DNA from: Rugalucina vietnamica
Lineage: Eukaryota > Mollusca > Bivalvia > Lucinida > Lucinidae
DNA: 64,000 nucleotides
Direction: 5' to 3'
Assembly: GCA_964017185.1 (NCBI GenBank)
Contig: OZ024884.1
Location: 19,810,048 to 19,874,047 of the forward strand
Both the position numbers and the translations under genes were made by a program. Under the pieces are notes generated by a model, which ran no database searches, had not been told where the DNA came from, and worked only from the letters and a program-made list of their open reading frames with translations. Below are positions 43,346 through 53,785 of the stretch, piece after piece. The first letter of the stretch is position 1, and the number at the start of each line of letters is the position of its first letter.

Positions 43346-44151
43346 CAGTTATTAGAATGTTCATGACACAAGCAGGAATTATAAAATAATACCAGAAGTG
43401 CATTGAAAAAGTCATAGCAACTTTACAGGATCAGGTTTATAATCAAGTTTCGTTGTAACATTTTATTTTGTATTGTCACAATGCGATTTAACCTGGGGTG
43501 CTTTATTAGCACAAACACGGCATGTTTACTACTTTAAACAAAGGTAAATTACATCTTTTGCCCTCTGCATAACGCTATGTCTATTTACAACTGTTACACT
43601 CATAATTAAATTAGCAAATTAAAATAAAGAAAAGAAACGGTTGTATTTGTAAGCATTTTCAGCATATTTGCACCATTTTGACCTCTGACCTTCCTGTGTA
43701 TCGAACCCATGTGTCAAATTAATTCTTGTGGCAAGCCTCTGGGTCATTCCATATAAATTGGCAGCTGTTGTTTTATTTATTTTGAACATTTTCGTGACAA
43801 AAAAGACCATATTATGAAATTAAGTATTATTTTTCTTACAAAATGCACTTAGTTGACCTTTGACCTTACTGTGACCTTAAAACGCAAATTCACGCTTGGC
43901 ATCCGGCCCTATGTTGTTTGTAGTATCCCAAGGAACAATTCTAGCCTTGATGCCGAGCATTAACAAAAAATGCCATCATGAATTATCGTAGAAATTAAGC
44001 ATGGCCGACTAGTAGGGATTCGTATGGTCTGACACCCTGCGGAGACCGCACGAAAATGCAACAATTGGCATCATACGATCATCGCAAGCTAATCGTAGGC
44101 CTAATATATCCTAGGCATTAGCAACAAAAATATTGAAAAATGGGCATACGA

Positions 44152-44230
44152 CATCGCTGTAGACAAACTGTCTACCAGCGTAGACAAACTGTCTACCAGC
44201 AGCAATAGAAAGGCAATCAGATTGCCACCG
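44152..44230. repeat. Short palindromes in tandem
   Basis: GTAGACAAACTGTCTACCAGC occurs twice in tandem (a 21-bp period); each unit is an imperfect palindrome GTAGAC-AAACT-GTCTAC. It is followed by GGCAATCAGATTGCC, another hairpin. Confidence 0.7.
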
Positions 44231-44330
44231 TCTCAGTTAAACAAATATATCATTTATTGGTTTAGTAATGGATTTCTTTTGTCATTTTGTAATCATTATG
44301 AAGCGTCTTTTTAAAAAGAATAAATGAGTT

Positions 44331-44890
44331 TGGGCGGCCCCCGTGGCCGAGCGGTTAAGAGCGCTGTTTCTTAATCACTCCATCATCTCAATGCTGTGTG
44401 GGTTCGAGCCCCGCTCTGGCAAAATGTGGGACAAACCAAGCTCTGCTTGCGGGTGTGCCAGTAGGTTTTTCCTCGGGGTTCTCCCGTTTTCGCCCCAACT
44501 ACTAATTGACCCGTCTTATATGAACTGAAATACCGTATTCGTTCTAATTAGTGCACAGTGCGCTTAACCTTTCAAGATAACTAAAAGATAAGGTATCATA
44601 GCGCACACTATGAAGGAAAACTACTCATGAAAATGCTGAAATAGCCACGTCAAATGTCATTTTCGATCACTTAAGGTTAAGTTTAAGTGCTTCTAATGCG
44701 GTATAATGTGTAGAATTGGTGTAAAATACCAATACACTAATCGAGCAGTGTGCGCTTATGCATATGTTTTTTTCGGAAAAGACCGCGGTGTGCCCTTGTT
44801 AGAGTATGTGTGCTAATTAGAACGAATATGGTAATCTTGAAAGGGACGTAAAGCTGAATCAAAATAAATAAAAAAAAATAAATGAAAAAG
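44331..44890 (+). mobile_element. Full-length tRNA-derived SINE with 10-bp TSDs, carrying a nested MITE
   Basis: TAAATGAGTT flanks it at 44321-44330 and 44891-44900. The head is tRNA-like: CCGTGGCCGAGCGGTTAAGA (A box) and GGGTTCGAGCCCC (B box), closest to a Leu/Ser-type tRNA. The body includes TGCTTGCGGGTGTGCCAG and CTCGGGGTTCTCCCGTTTTC, then CTTATATGAACTGAAATA. The end is GAAAGGGACGTAAAGC and an A-rich tail with AATAAATA. Without the nested MITE and one TA it is about 259 bp. Pol III promoter boxes are intact. The 61-residue ORF at 44343 is a translation of the SINE. Confidence 0.85.
44533..44831. mobile_element. 299-bp TA-flanked MITE inside the SINE
   Basis: The ends CCGTATTCGTTCTAATTAG and CTAATTAGAACGAATATGG form ~20-bp inverted repeats, flanked by TA (44531-44532, 44832-44833). 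It splits the SINE body between CTGAAATA and ATCTTGAAAGGG. TA duplication and size suit a Tc1/mariner-mobilised MITE. Confidence 0.85.
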
Positions 44891-44900
44891 TAAATGAGTT

Positions 44901-45600
44901 GGGTGTCAACACATCCATAAATTATATCTTTGTCTAGGTTTGACCGAAAACATAAAACTTGTGTAACGGAATGCGTGCAAATAGTCAGGCCGCTTTTAAA
45001 TATGTCAAATTAATAAGCGATGTTTATGACAATAAATTAAGTTCATACCAGGTTAAAATATCAAGAGCTGTGTTGCAACCTTAATTATTTGGACAGTGAG
45101 TCCCCGAGAAAAATTTATATATATATTTTTTTTATCCATATTGTGTTATTTGTAACCAGGTACGTTACACTTGAATGACATTTATCAATGTACCTTAACT
45201 TTTCATATTCGTGTTTTTCTCCGTACTGTACCTGGCGTTTCGCATCAAGAGTTCGACTGTAAGCTCTAGATTTTTTGCCAACTTATTAACAGTTCGTTTA
45301 CTAACGCGTATTTCTATAAATTAGATTTGTAAATGTTTAAAATTTTGAGCAAGTTTCAGAATGGCCTACTTTTGATACTCCTCGGTTTTGTTGCATCGAT
45401 TGTGAGCTGGAAACCATATACATGCGCTTGTAGCGTAATTTACTGTTTGTATTCTGATTGTAGTATATAATACTTTATGCCATAGTAGCAATCTAGATTG
45501 TATATGTACAGCAATTATATTGTGATTTATTTCGAATGCAGAAAAATCGTGCCCGAATTTGTATGGCAGTATTCTAGAAACGTTATCGAAACCTGTCACA
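44901..45600. other. No gene seen
   Basis: AT-rich DNA with no domain-bearing frame. The minus ORF at 45366-45626 has no recognisable features. Confidence 0.4.
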
Positions 45601-47130
45601 GGGTATGATACCCGTGAAGCCAACAAAATTCGTTACAGCGATGCAACATCACACGACGCCACACGAATGTATTGCGTTAATCGGAAGCCAGATCGATTTG
45701 GTAACAACCTATAGTGAGGCGGTATTTCTTTCGCCGAAGATTGTTGCCGAATCCATAATGCCTCACTGTAAATTGATGTCTAGTCGACCTGGCGAAATGA
45801 ATCAATGTAATCTCTTTCATCACGAGTCGGCCATATCAAACTGCAAAATACGAAATGTTTTTTGCAGACTGAAGGCATGATTTTGAAGAAGAATAATAAT
45901 AAGTAAAATAGAATAATAAATTATATATTTTCATCATGTTTAAGTAATATTTGAACTTTCAGTTATTCCGCCCTTTATAACCGCGATGCAACCAAATTTC
46001 TAGCAGTGCATATTGATGCAACATCACACGACGCCATACGTAATATATTGCGTTGAGTGGAAGCCAGATCAGTTGGGTAACAACCTACAGCGAAACAATG
46101 TGTTTTCGCTGTAGATTGTTGCCGAATCGATAATGCCTCACTGTAAATTAATGCCCAGTCGACCAGGCTTCCAGTCACTGCAATCTCTTTCATCACGAGT
46201 CGAGTAACGGTGGATAAATCTGCACTGTACGAAATTTGGTTGCAGACAGCAAAACGATCGTACGCGAATTGCGTTTAGCCAAATTTTGCAAAAAAAAGTA
46301 CAATCAAAAATAAATTGTCACCATAATTATAATCAACTGATGTTTGCTTCAACTTTCAAGTGGAATGTTTTGGAAATTAATCCATAGTTTCTACGACTTT
46401 TCTTAAAGACCTTACGAGCTGCCAAAATACTGTACTTGAAGCAAAAATCAGTTGATGATCTGTTTTATCCTAAAGGCTCCAAGATCCAGATCAGCTTGCT
46501 ACAACTGAGCAGTTGATCAGTGTCTTTGTCTTACTGTAACTGTATAAACTGTACTGTTCATTATGACAAAATGTGAAGCTTTGTGCTTACTTTGTTTACA
46601 AATGTGGACATTTCCCATATTGGATAATAAGTCACATAATAAAAGGTGGCTCTGTAAAGCCATATGTGATCAGCTGTGCCAATTAACTAGCAGTAACATT
46701 ACTTTTAGTACAAAATAAAGATTGAGATCAGTTGCGTGACAACAGAGTAGCTTATCTGTGTCTTCGTTTTCATTGTATGAAAAGTACATTATGGAACATG
46801 AATCAAGACCTGAAGTTCAGGGTGGATTTGGTAACCTGTTTTTCTATTACCGATTATTTATAAGCTGGAAATCAGCTGATAATGCAAAAATGGTGAATAT
46901 TTGATTGGCCTAAAATTGATTGATTAACCAAAAAAAAAAAAAAATCCTAATGTCAGTTAATTTTCGTTATCTGATTCAATCACAATAATAATATTATTTT
47001 GTCTCCATAGGCGCAATACTATAGGACATGTAAGTTGTTGCGCCCTTGTACCCCCATGATGCAACCAAATTACTAGCAGTGCATATTGATGCAACATCAT
47101 ACGGCATGTGGTGACGAAATTGCTTCCGTC
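45601..47130. repeat. Diverged ~230-bp interspersed repeat, two full copies and one fragment
   Basis: Copies at about 45610-45830 and 45985-46205 share GATGCAACATCACACGACGC, GGAAGCCAGATC, GTAACAACCTA, GATTGTTGCCGAATC, ATAATGCCTCACTGTAAATT and TCTCTTTCATCACGAGTCG. A fragment at 47055-47105 shares GATGCAACCAAATT and GCAGTGCATATTGATGCAAC. Between 46430 and 46800 there are further short AGATCAG/TTGATCAGTGTC repeats. The ORFs on both strands are repeat shadows. Confidence 0.65.
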
Positions 47131-47639
47131 ACGATTTGAATAATATTGGACCAATCTTCGCTATAAGAAACCCGGTTGTATTCCCAGTATACAGGGTGTA
47201 TAATCGTGTTTCTCTTTTTGTTCAATCACGTCGTGCATGCAGATGTACTCGACCAGCCAATAATGTTTTAATTCGGATATTCGAATTAACATGTCTAGTC
47301 CAAATGTTTCAATCTCAATGTAATATTATTTTGAACCCTTAGACTTTTATGAGCCCTTCCTTTTATTATCATACTGCAATTAACAATACAATTTTTCTTG
47401 TTCTTGTAGAAATGTTTTTTTTTTCTTCTTTTTTTTCGGGGGGGGGGGATTGTCCAACATCAATGTAGTAATCACTAAAAGTAAATCAGCTGGCTAAGCC
47501 CTCGCCCAATGCCGTGTACCGGCACATTCATAACTCAACATCAGGAAAACATGTCCGTGAAATGTAAATCTCCTCATACATTATAGTAAAACTGGGGTAC
47601 ATTTTTTTCGCTCCAAACCACAGATAAAGGGTACTCGTT

Positions 47640-47800
47640 AGAACGGCCTTAGCAAGGCGGTTCTAACGTGTACCCACAATTTATGTTTTGAGCAAAAATA
47701 AGAAAATATCAAAATCTTATTCTTCTGAATATTTTCATTTTTAACAACTTAAAATATCTCTGTATATTGCACGGGCATGTTTTCGTTATTATAGCATACG
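47640..47800. repeat. Interspersed repeat related to 19930-20100
   Basis: AGGCGGTTCTAACGTGTACC resembles 20036-20056. TTCATTTTTAACAAC...GCACGGGCATG is the inverse of the 19925-19980 stretch. The two halves have opposite relative orientation at the two sites, so the copies have been rearranged. Confidence 0.45.
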
Positions 47801-48239
47801 TCGGAAGAGATCCAACATAACATAGTTTTTCATTTCTTTGTCTTTGAGCTTCCTTATTCTTTTCATTTTCGGCAAAGGTTTCAATGAAGTCGTATCCTTC
47901 TGTGTGGAGAAGTATCACAAAACACCAAGGGGAACATCCTGTTAATATAAAAATATGTAAGCAAGCTTTCTTACAACGCCGGTATTGTTCATGGTTGTCA
48001 AATTCGAAAGGTTCAGCACAAAGCTGTATTGAGTCATTGCAAAACCTCAGTCTCCATGACGTTGTTTTCTTACAAAGCAGCAGTGTTGTGGTTAATATTA
48101 ATGATAATTTGATATTTGTAGTGTATGCACAAACAAAAGAAAACCATTATAAAGCAATCGAAATTATGAAGTTCAACGATTGTATAATAGAAACCGTTCA
48201 CTTGATCTCAAAAAGGACTTTTTTAAAAAGGCCATTTAC
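47801..48239. other. Flank of the Ig gene; possible downstream exon
   Basis: On the minus strand, CTTCTCCACACAG (a plausible splice acceptor, near 47906) precedes EGYDFIETFAENEKNKEAQR, which could be a cytoplasmic-tail exon of the Ig gene upstream, but no matching donor is convincing. The plus ORF at 47884-48264 (126 residues) has no recognisable domain. Neither is called as a gene. Confidence 0.25.
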
Positions 48240-49118
48240 TCAATTCGCGATACAGTCTAGTTGAATGTCGGTACCCTTCTGCACTTCAATGCTACCTGGT
48301 AAAGGCTTTATGAAAAAAGGGAAAAGCTGCGCATCTCCAGATTCGTCTCGAGGAGCAATTGAATCCGTGAACGTATTGACATTGCCAACTGGATAGCAAT
48401 ATGGAATAAACTTTCCGACATCTTTCCCAACTGCATTTCCATCAAGAACTGTAAGAACCGTCTCGGTTGTGGCTATGCCGTACTGATTCCTAGCGGTGCA
48501 AACATATCTTCCGTTGTCAGACTTCTGGGCATTCTGAATGAGCAACGAGTATATCTCGGATTTACTACGGTAACCCAATCTTGCACCAGACCTGCCAAGC
48601 GCATTGATAATCGTATTACATCCGATTGTCTCATTCACGGAATCATTTTTGGCCCTGGCCCAAGTAATGTCTTGTAGGGGAACAGATATAAGGCGGCAGT
48701 CAAATCTCGCTAGTGATTGACTAATTGCCACTGTGTTATTCGCCCCTGGTACTAAAGAAATTCGAACGTTGTCGTCGCATTGTCCGTTCGTCATTTTTCC
48801 TTTTGAATGATTAGGAATATTATCTGTTTTTCTTGTCACAGTTTGTTGAATGAAGTCGAAGAATTGATTGACTCGGATATGGATTATTTTTCCCAGTTCA
48901 AATGATTTCTTCTCGTCGTCCACGCGATCACTGTATCTATTTATTATAGATAGTATGCCGCCTAAAACAAAACATCCTAAAAGGACAAGTCCACCAAGTA
49001 ACAGAAGAGTGTTCATAGGAAATGTGATATCCTCTGGACAGCAACCAGGTTGACAACAACCGGAATGACAAATAACTGTGAATGTGTTATTAGCGCGACT
49101 GAAAGTGCAGATATCCAT
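48240..49118 (-). CDS. Single-pass membrane protein with immunoglobulin domain
   Basis: A 292-residue frame on the minus strand from the ATG at 49118. Residues 1-34 hold a cysteine cluster (CHSGCCQPGCCPED, C17-C27). Residues 35-59 are a hydrophobic membrane segment (NTLLLLGGLVLLGCFVLGGI), with no separate signal peptide. A linker with NQFFDFIQQTV follows. Residues ~117-225 form an I-set-like Ig domain with C141, W153 (DITWARA), the SDNGRYVC signature (C207) and ARNQYG. A second Ig domain starts (FPFFIKPLPGSIEVQKGTDI) but stops at IAN, just after its first cysteine. Either the gene is truncated, or a donor has been lost; GTAAAT follows the TGA directly. The likely topology is a short cysteine-rich face and a larger Ig-bearing face at the cell surface; it could serve adhesion or recognition. 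No family name is assigned. Confidence 0.6.
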   Translation of the reverse strand: MDICTFSRANNTFTVICHSGCCQPGCCPEDITFPMNTLLLLGGLVLLGCFVLGGILSIINRYSDRVDDEKKSFELGKIIHIRVNQFFDFIQQTVTRKTDNIPNHSKGKMTNGQCDDNVRISLVPGANNTVAISQSLARFDCRLISVPLQDITWARAKNDSVNETIGCNTIINALGRSGARLGYRSKSEIYSLLIQNAQKSDNGRYVCTARNQYGIATTETVLTVLDGNAVGKDVGKFIPYCYPVGNVNTFTDSIAPRDESGDAQLFPFFIKPLPGSIEVQKGTDIQLDCIAN

Positions 49119-49595
49119 GTGCGAAACAGACGAAGTTATGACAGCCTTTCTTAAAATATGCTTTCAAAATGCAACACTTGATTCACAGTTTATATATAAG
49201 TAACGAGCGTTAAAAAGACCTAGTTTATTTAACCGCATGATTTTGCGCAGATTATCTTGTTTTATCACGCGTAACAGCGAAATTTATAACTCTTAGATAC
49301 ACGCTAACACATATAAACAGTAATTCATTGATACAATATAAACAAGCATACGTGCACAGTTGACTAACAGAAAACCAATTTAATTAAATGACGCATGCTA
49401 CTTACCTTGTTCTAAACTTAATGCTTATTTACAGGGTATCTTATAATATTTGATTTCATTTGCATGCGCATTATTTATTGCATCACTTATGAAGCAGAAA
49501 AGCAAACACACAATGTTTAATATGTTTATATGATAACAACTGTGACGTAACTAAGGGCGCTGGCAGTATTATATTATTTTTCTGCTTCCGCCATT
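49119..49595. other. Probable upstream region of the Ig gene
   Basis: No ORF. AT-rich with a TATATATAA-like word at 49191-49199, about 75 bp upstream of the ATG on the minus strand, which could act as a TATA box. This is weak evidence. Confidence 0.3.
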
Positions 49596-50015
49596 TGGGA
49601 CGACTATATTTTGTTTTTGAAAAACCTAAGATTTTCCCTTTAAATGACATTTTAACATTGGTCCCTATTCAAATGCATAGACAATTTATGTTGACCTTGC
49701 CGTAACGTAGGTCAAGGTAATCACAGGATTGTGATTTATATACACATTGTAGTACTTGAGTCATCAATGCTTCATGCCAAGTTTCGTTGAAATCGGTTCA
49801 CCAGTTCCGGAGAAGATTTTTGAAGGTTGTTTTCACCATAAATAGATGTAGCGGTCATGTTGGTCATGCGACCAGGATTATTTATATACACTCTCATTCC
49901 CACTTCCTATCAAATTTGGCTTTGATTGGCTAAGCGATTTCAAAGGAGAAGATCTTTGAAATTTTGGACGGACGATGGACGGGCAGACGACGGACGGACG
50001 CCGGAGCGTGTGTAT
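49596..50015 (+). mobile_element. Pearl/Helentron-like element, second family, truncated copy
   Basis: It shares TTTAAATGACATTTTAACA, TATGTTGACCTTGCCGTAA, ATTTATATACACATTGTAG, CAAGTTTCGTTGAAATCGG and the GACGGACGGACGCCGGAGCG run with 13613-15134. Both the left hairpin and the terminal AGCTCACC/GGTGAGCT hairpin are missing. Confidence 0.7.
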
Positions 50016-50344
50016 ACGAAAATGTTTTAAATCAGTGAAAGTATGAATCCTGTGATTCTACAGTGAGTTTAAAGCAGACTCATGTAAAATGTGAATTACG
50101 TGTAATTCTACGGTTTCTTCTACGAAACAGCAACATACTACCTAGATCAGCAGTAGTAATGGACGGCACTATATGCCAATTTTCTGAAAACTTATTGGCC
50201 AAATTTTATAGGCCAATTTCACATAAGCGCTAGCGCCTAAAATTGGCTTATAAATTTTCAGAAAATTGGCCAATAGGTGCGCACCCTGGGTCTCAGTTTA
50301 AAAATGAACTAGCTAAGTTGCACGTTTGTGTTAAGACAGGTCTG

Positions 50345-50535
50345 CACATTTGCACATCTGCACATCTGCTCATCAGCACATCTGCTCATCTGCACATCGT
50401 CTCATCTGCACATCTGCTCATCTGCACATCTGCTCATCTGCACATCTGCTCATCTGCACATCTGCACATTTGCACATCTGGACATCTACACATCGGCACA
50501 TCTACACGCCTGCGCATCTACACATCTACACATTT
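50345..50535. repeat. Minisatellite (CTGCACAT/CTGCTCAT)n inside the Polinton-like element
   Basis: About 185 bp of CATCTGCACATCTGCTCAT-type repeats lies immediately inside the left terminal repeat. It opens frames in all three plus-strand phases (His-Leu-His-Ile-Cys repeats), which are artefacts. The next ~600 bp up to 51160 shows nothing recognisable. Confidence 0.9.
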
Positions 50536-51342
50536 TTGGAGACTATGCGATAACTGACATCGTCAAGTTTTCTGTAGGTAAGTTCCATTAAGAAATTAAG
50601 AAAGGTCCTTTTCCCTCTTGTGTTTCTGGGTAGACTTATCACATTGTGACACTTGCTGGACTTGTCTGGGATGGGGCAGTTGTGTGGGTATGTAGTAGAT
50701 TATGTTGCTATACAGCTGAATGCGTCTGAAGAGTGTCTTAGTCTTTTATCTCAAGACTTCAACTCTATTAGAGGCATGACTCTATAGCTTCCTTAGAGGC
50801 TGTAAAGTGGTGTGCGTTTCACTGTCTCTTGGTCTTGTATCTCAAACCTCAACTAGTCAAAATGCATAACTTTATAGCGTCTTCCTAATATATTGAGGCT
50901 TTTCAATGTTCTCGTATCTCTAGAACATTGATAAGCGTCAAAATCTCAGCTAGTTATTGACAAACTTTAACCCTTTCCTTCTACCTCCTGAGAGGAGAAA
51001 TGAAAACCCAAGACTGGCATTAACATTTTCAACAATTTTATTTGTCCCGCTAACTATGAATGCACGATGAAACAGAGGATTAGGACCGTTCCTCTGTCCT
51101 CGTTTACAAGTGTTTCCCCCGAATATAGCTACTCTTCGGTTTATGGTTAATACTATTCATACCGTATGTGTTTTATGTGGCAACGATAATGTCTGTTCCT
51201 CGGCCACTTCGTAGTTTGGTGGGTCATAGCCATTCAGTTTCTTCTCAATCAAGAAGTTTCGTTTCTTGATGGCATACAGTCTTGATCCGTCCTCGTCATA
51301 ATCTTCTTCATTCCTCAATCGTTTAGCTGTTTCCTGTATTTT

Positions 51343-52008
<666 letters not shown>

Positions 52009-52132
52009 AGCTGGTTAGTCGAAGAATACTGAGATTCATTCTGAGTCTGTCTTTTTATACCATCGCTGGAGTTGGTTTTGTTCTAGTTCTTCTCAGATTT
52101 GGTTTCTTTGTAATCCTCTGACGTTTAGCTGT

Positions 52133-52378
52133 TTATTTCTTCTTTTTTTCTGATAGTTCTTTACTGATAGAAAGCAGTTCTGTCCGACACACTCTGCAAT
52201 ACTTCGATGGTCTACCCTCTCTAAGCCTTTTACTCAAAGCTGTATTCAACCTTTTCATAAGGTTTCTGATCTGTGCATAACTTGCATGAGATCCACTCGG
52301 TTTCTGTGTCACAGGCGTTTTCTTAGATTCTTCCATAGCCTTGCAGGATTGTTTAGTCTGTTTTTCTAAAGAAGTCAT
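52133..52378 (-). pseudogene. Small basic protein of the Polinton-like fossil
   Basis: An 81-residue, lysine- and arginine-rich frame (SYAQIRNLMKRLNTALSKRL; SKYCRVCRTELLSISKELSE) with one CxxC pair. No family is recognised. It lies between and in the same orientation as the other two coding remnants, so they were probably expressed together. Confidence 0.4.
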
Positions 52379-52514
52379 CTCTTTAGCGTTTTGTACAAAA
52401 CTGATAATTTACAAATTCTTAGATTGTATTTATACTAGTTTTTCTTTCTACGAAAGTGTAATTTTAAAATCGTTTTGCCTGTTACAAAAGGAACAATCAT
52501 ACCATTTTCTGTTT

Positions 52515-53174
52515 TTAATGTAATATGCACTTTACTTGGTCTACAATAGATATTGAAACAGAAACATAGTGCAGAGTTTTAAATTCTTTATAGAAGAAAT
52601 ATGAATCTGATTTACTTTGAAATGGAACAACTCGTAAAATAGGTGCAACAGTATCACCAATTAAAGTGAAACTTGCAATGTCAGAATAAACATAGAAGTT
52701 GCTAAAATTGTGATTCAACTTTGCATTGAACTTAAACACATTTTGCTCATTTCCAATAGGCTTTTCGACCAATGATGAATCTAATCCTAAGAATTGAGCG
52801 AATTGTTTTGGGAATATAAGCCTAACCAACCTTTCGTTTTGGGCTAATATTTTGAAACGTTGACTCAAATGATCATATGTCATAGTAATGTGAGCATTGA
52901 ATTTTTTCAGTATGCCTTTTTCAAAGTTGTCAATGGAGTTCTGCATTTCTTTAGCTAGATATTCATGTGACTCATAATTTCCAGTTGGAATTGTTAGTTT
53001 GAAGTTATAGCAGCCGTTATTACTGCTACATATGTATGTGATGTTTTGATTTCCAACTCTGCGTAAACTGGATTGGTCTAGGAAAGTCAAAAAGAAATAG
53101 TTGTTTTCTTCTGTTATATTGAGAACTTCAGATGGTGTTGCAATTTCAACCAAGGCAACCTCCCAGCTTTCCAC
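52515..53174 (-). pseudogene. Beta-rich, possibly capsid-type protein (part of the Polinton-like fossil)
   Basis: The frame begins with MESWEVALVEIATPSEVLNI. I recall the SWEVALVEI-type opening from many uncharacterised invertebrate proteins linked to Polinton-like elements. The rest alternates short hydrophobic strands (YNFKLTIPTGNY, AHITMTYDHL, RFKILAQNERLVRLIF, NFYVYSDIASFTLIGD), consistent with a beta-sandwich. A structural (minor capsid or penton-like) role is an inference. No signal peptide or membrane segment is seen. The gene sits next to the right terminal repeat and reads away from it. Confidence 0.45.
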
Positions 53175-53785
53175 GTATAGGATGATCCAATCTTGCAGTA
53201 AATTCAGACTGTTTATTTGATGGGAACGTGTTCATAGAACTGTCACTGAGTAATGTAACGTAAAAATCCTTCATGTTTGAAGAAGTACAGAATGTGTCAG
53301 TATTACTTGAGTGAATGAATAATTCTGCTCTTGAAAATACTATATATCAGTCTGATTTACAATGTGAAACACCAACTATTTAAACACAAAACCTTTTGTC
53401 GATTTCCATTCATGCGTCGTTTTCCGAAAATTTTCTACTTTCAGTTTTAGAATTTCTGAAAATACTAACCTATTTTTGTTTTTCTCAGAAATAACCAATA
53501 TCGATAGTTCCCCTTGAACGTACAAATATATCAACTATGAAATTAATAAAACTCGAATTTTCTGGAAATGTGCAGACCTGTCTTAACACAAGGATACTTA
53601 CCTACACGTGCAACTTAGCTAGTTCATTTTTAAACTGAGACCCAGGGTGCGCACCTATAGGCCAATTTTCTGAAATATTATAGGCCAATTTCAGGCGCTA
53701 GCGCTTATTTGAAATTGGCCTATAAAATTTGGCCTATAAGTTTTCAGAAAATTGGCATATAGTGCCGTCCATTACTACTATCAGC

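Larger units (their letters stand above)
39906..44011. mobile_element. E3: 4.11-kb TIR element, non-autonomous, TSD GTA
   Basis: The left end TAGTCGGCCATGCTTAATTT is mirrored by AAATTAAGCATGGCCGACTA, flanked by GTA at 39903-39905 and 44012-44014. Inverted similarity runs ~190 bp inward: GATGGCATTTTTTGTTAATG, CTCGGCATC, AGGGCCGGATGCCA-like, and AAGGTCAAAGGTCAACTA, then TGCATTT. TTTTTGTTAAT and the AAGGTCAAAGGTCA box also occur in the E1 arms. The core (40490-43345) is the shared ~190-bp module. No transposase is seen. It contains MITE copy 2 (41919-42138). Confidence 0.82.

Noticed and set aside
44337-44425. Functional tRNA-Leu/Ser gene
   Set aside because: It is the head of a SINE with tail and target duplications, and the arm between the boxes does not fold properly.
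47884-48264. 126-residue plus ORF beside the Ig gene
   Set aside because: No recognised domain, no splice or promoter context, and antisense to the better-supported gene region.
50243-50591. Three overlapping plus ORFs of His-Ile-Cys-Ser repeats
   Set aside because: A minisatellite whose period opens all three frames; no other coding sign.
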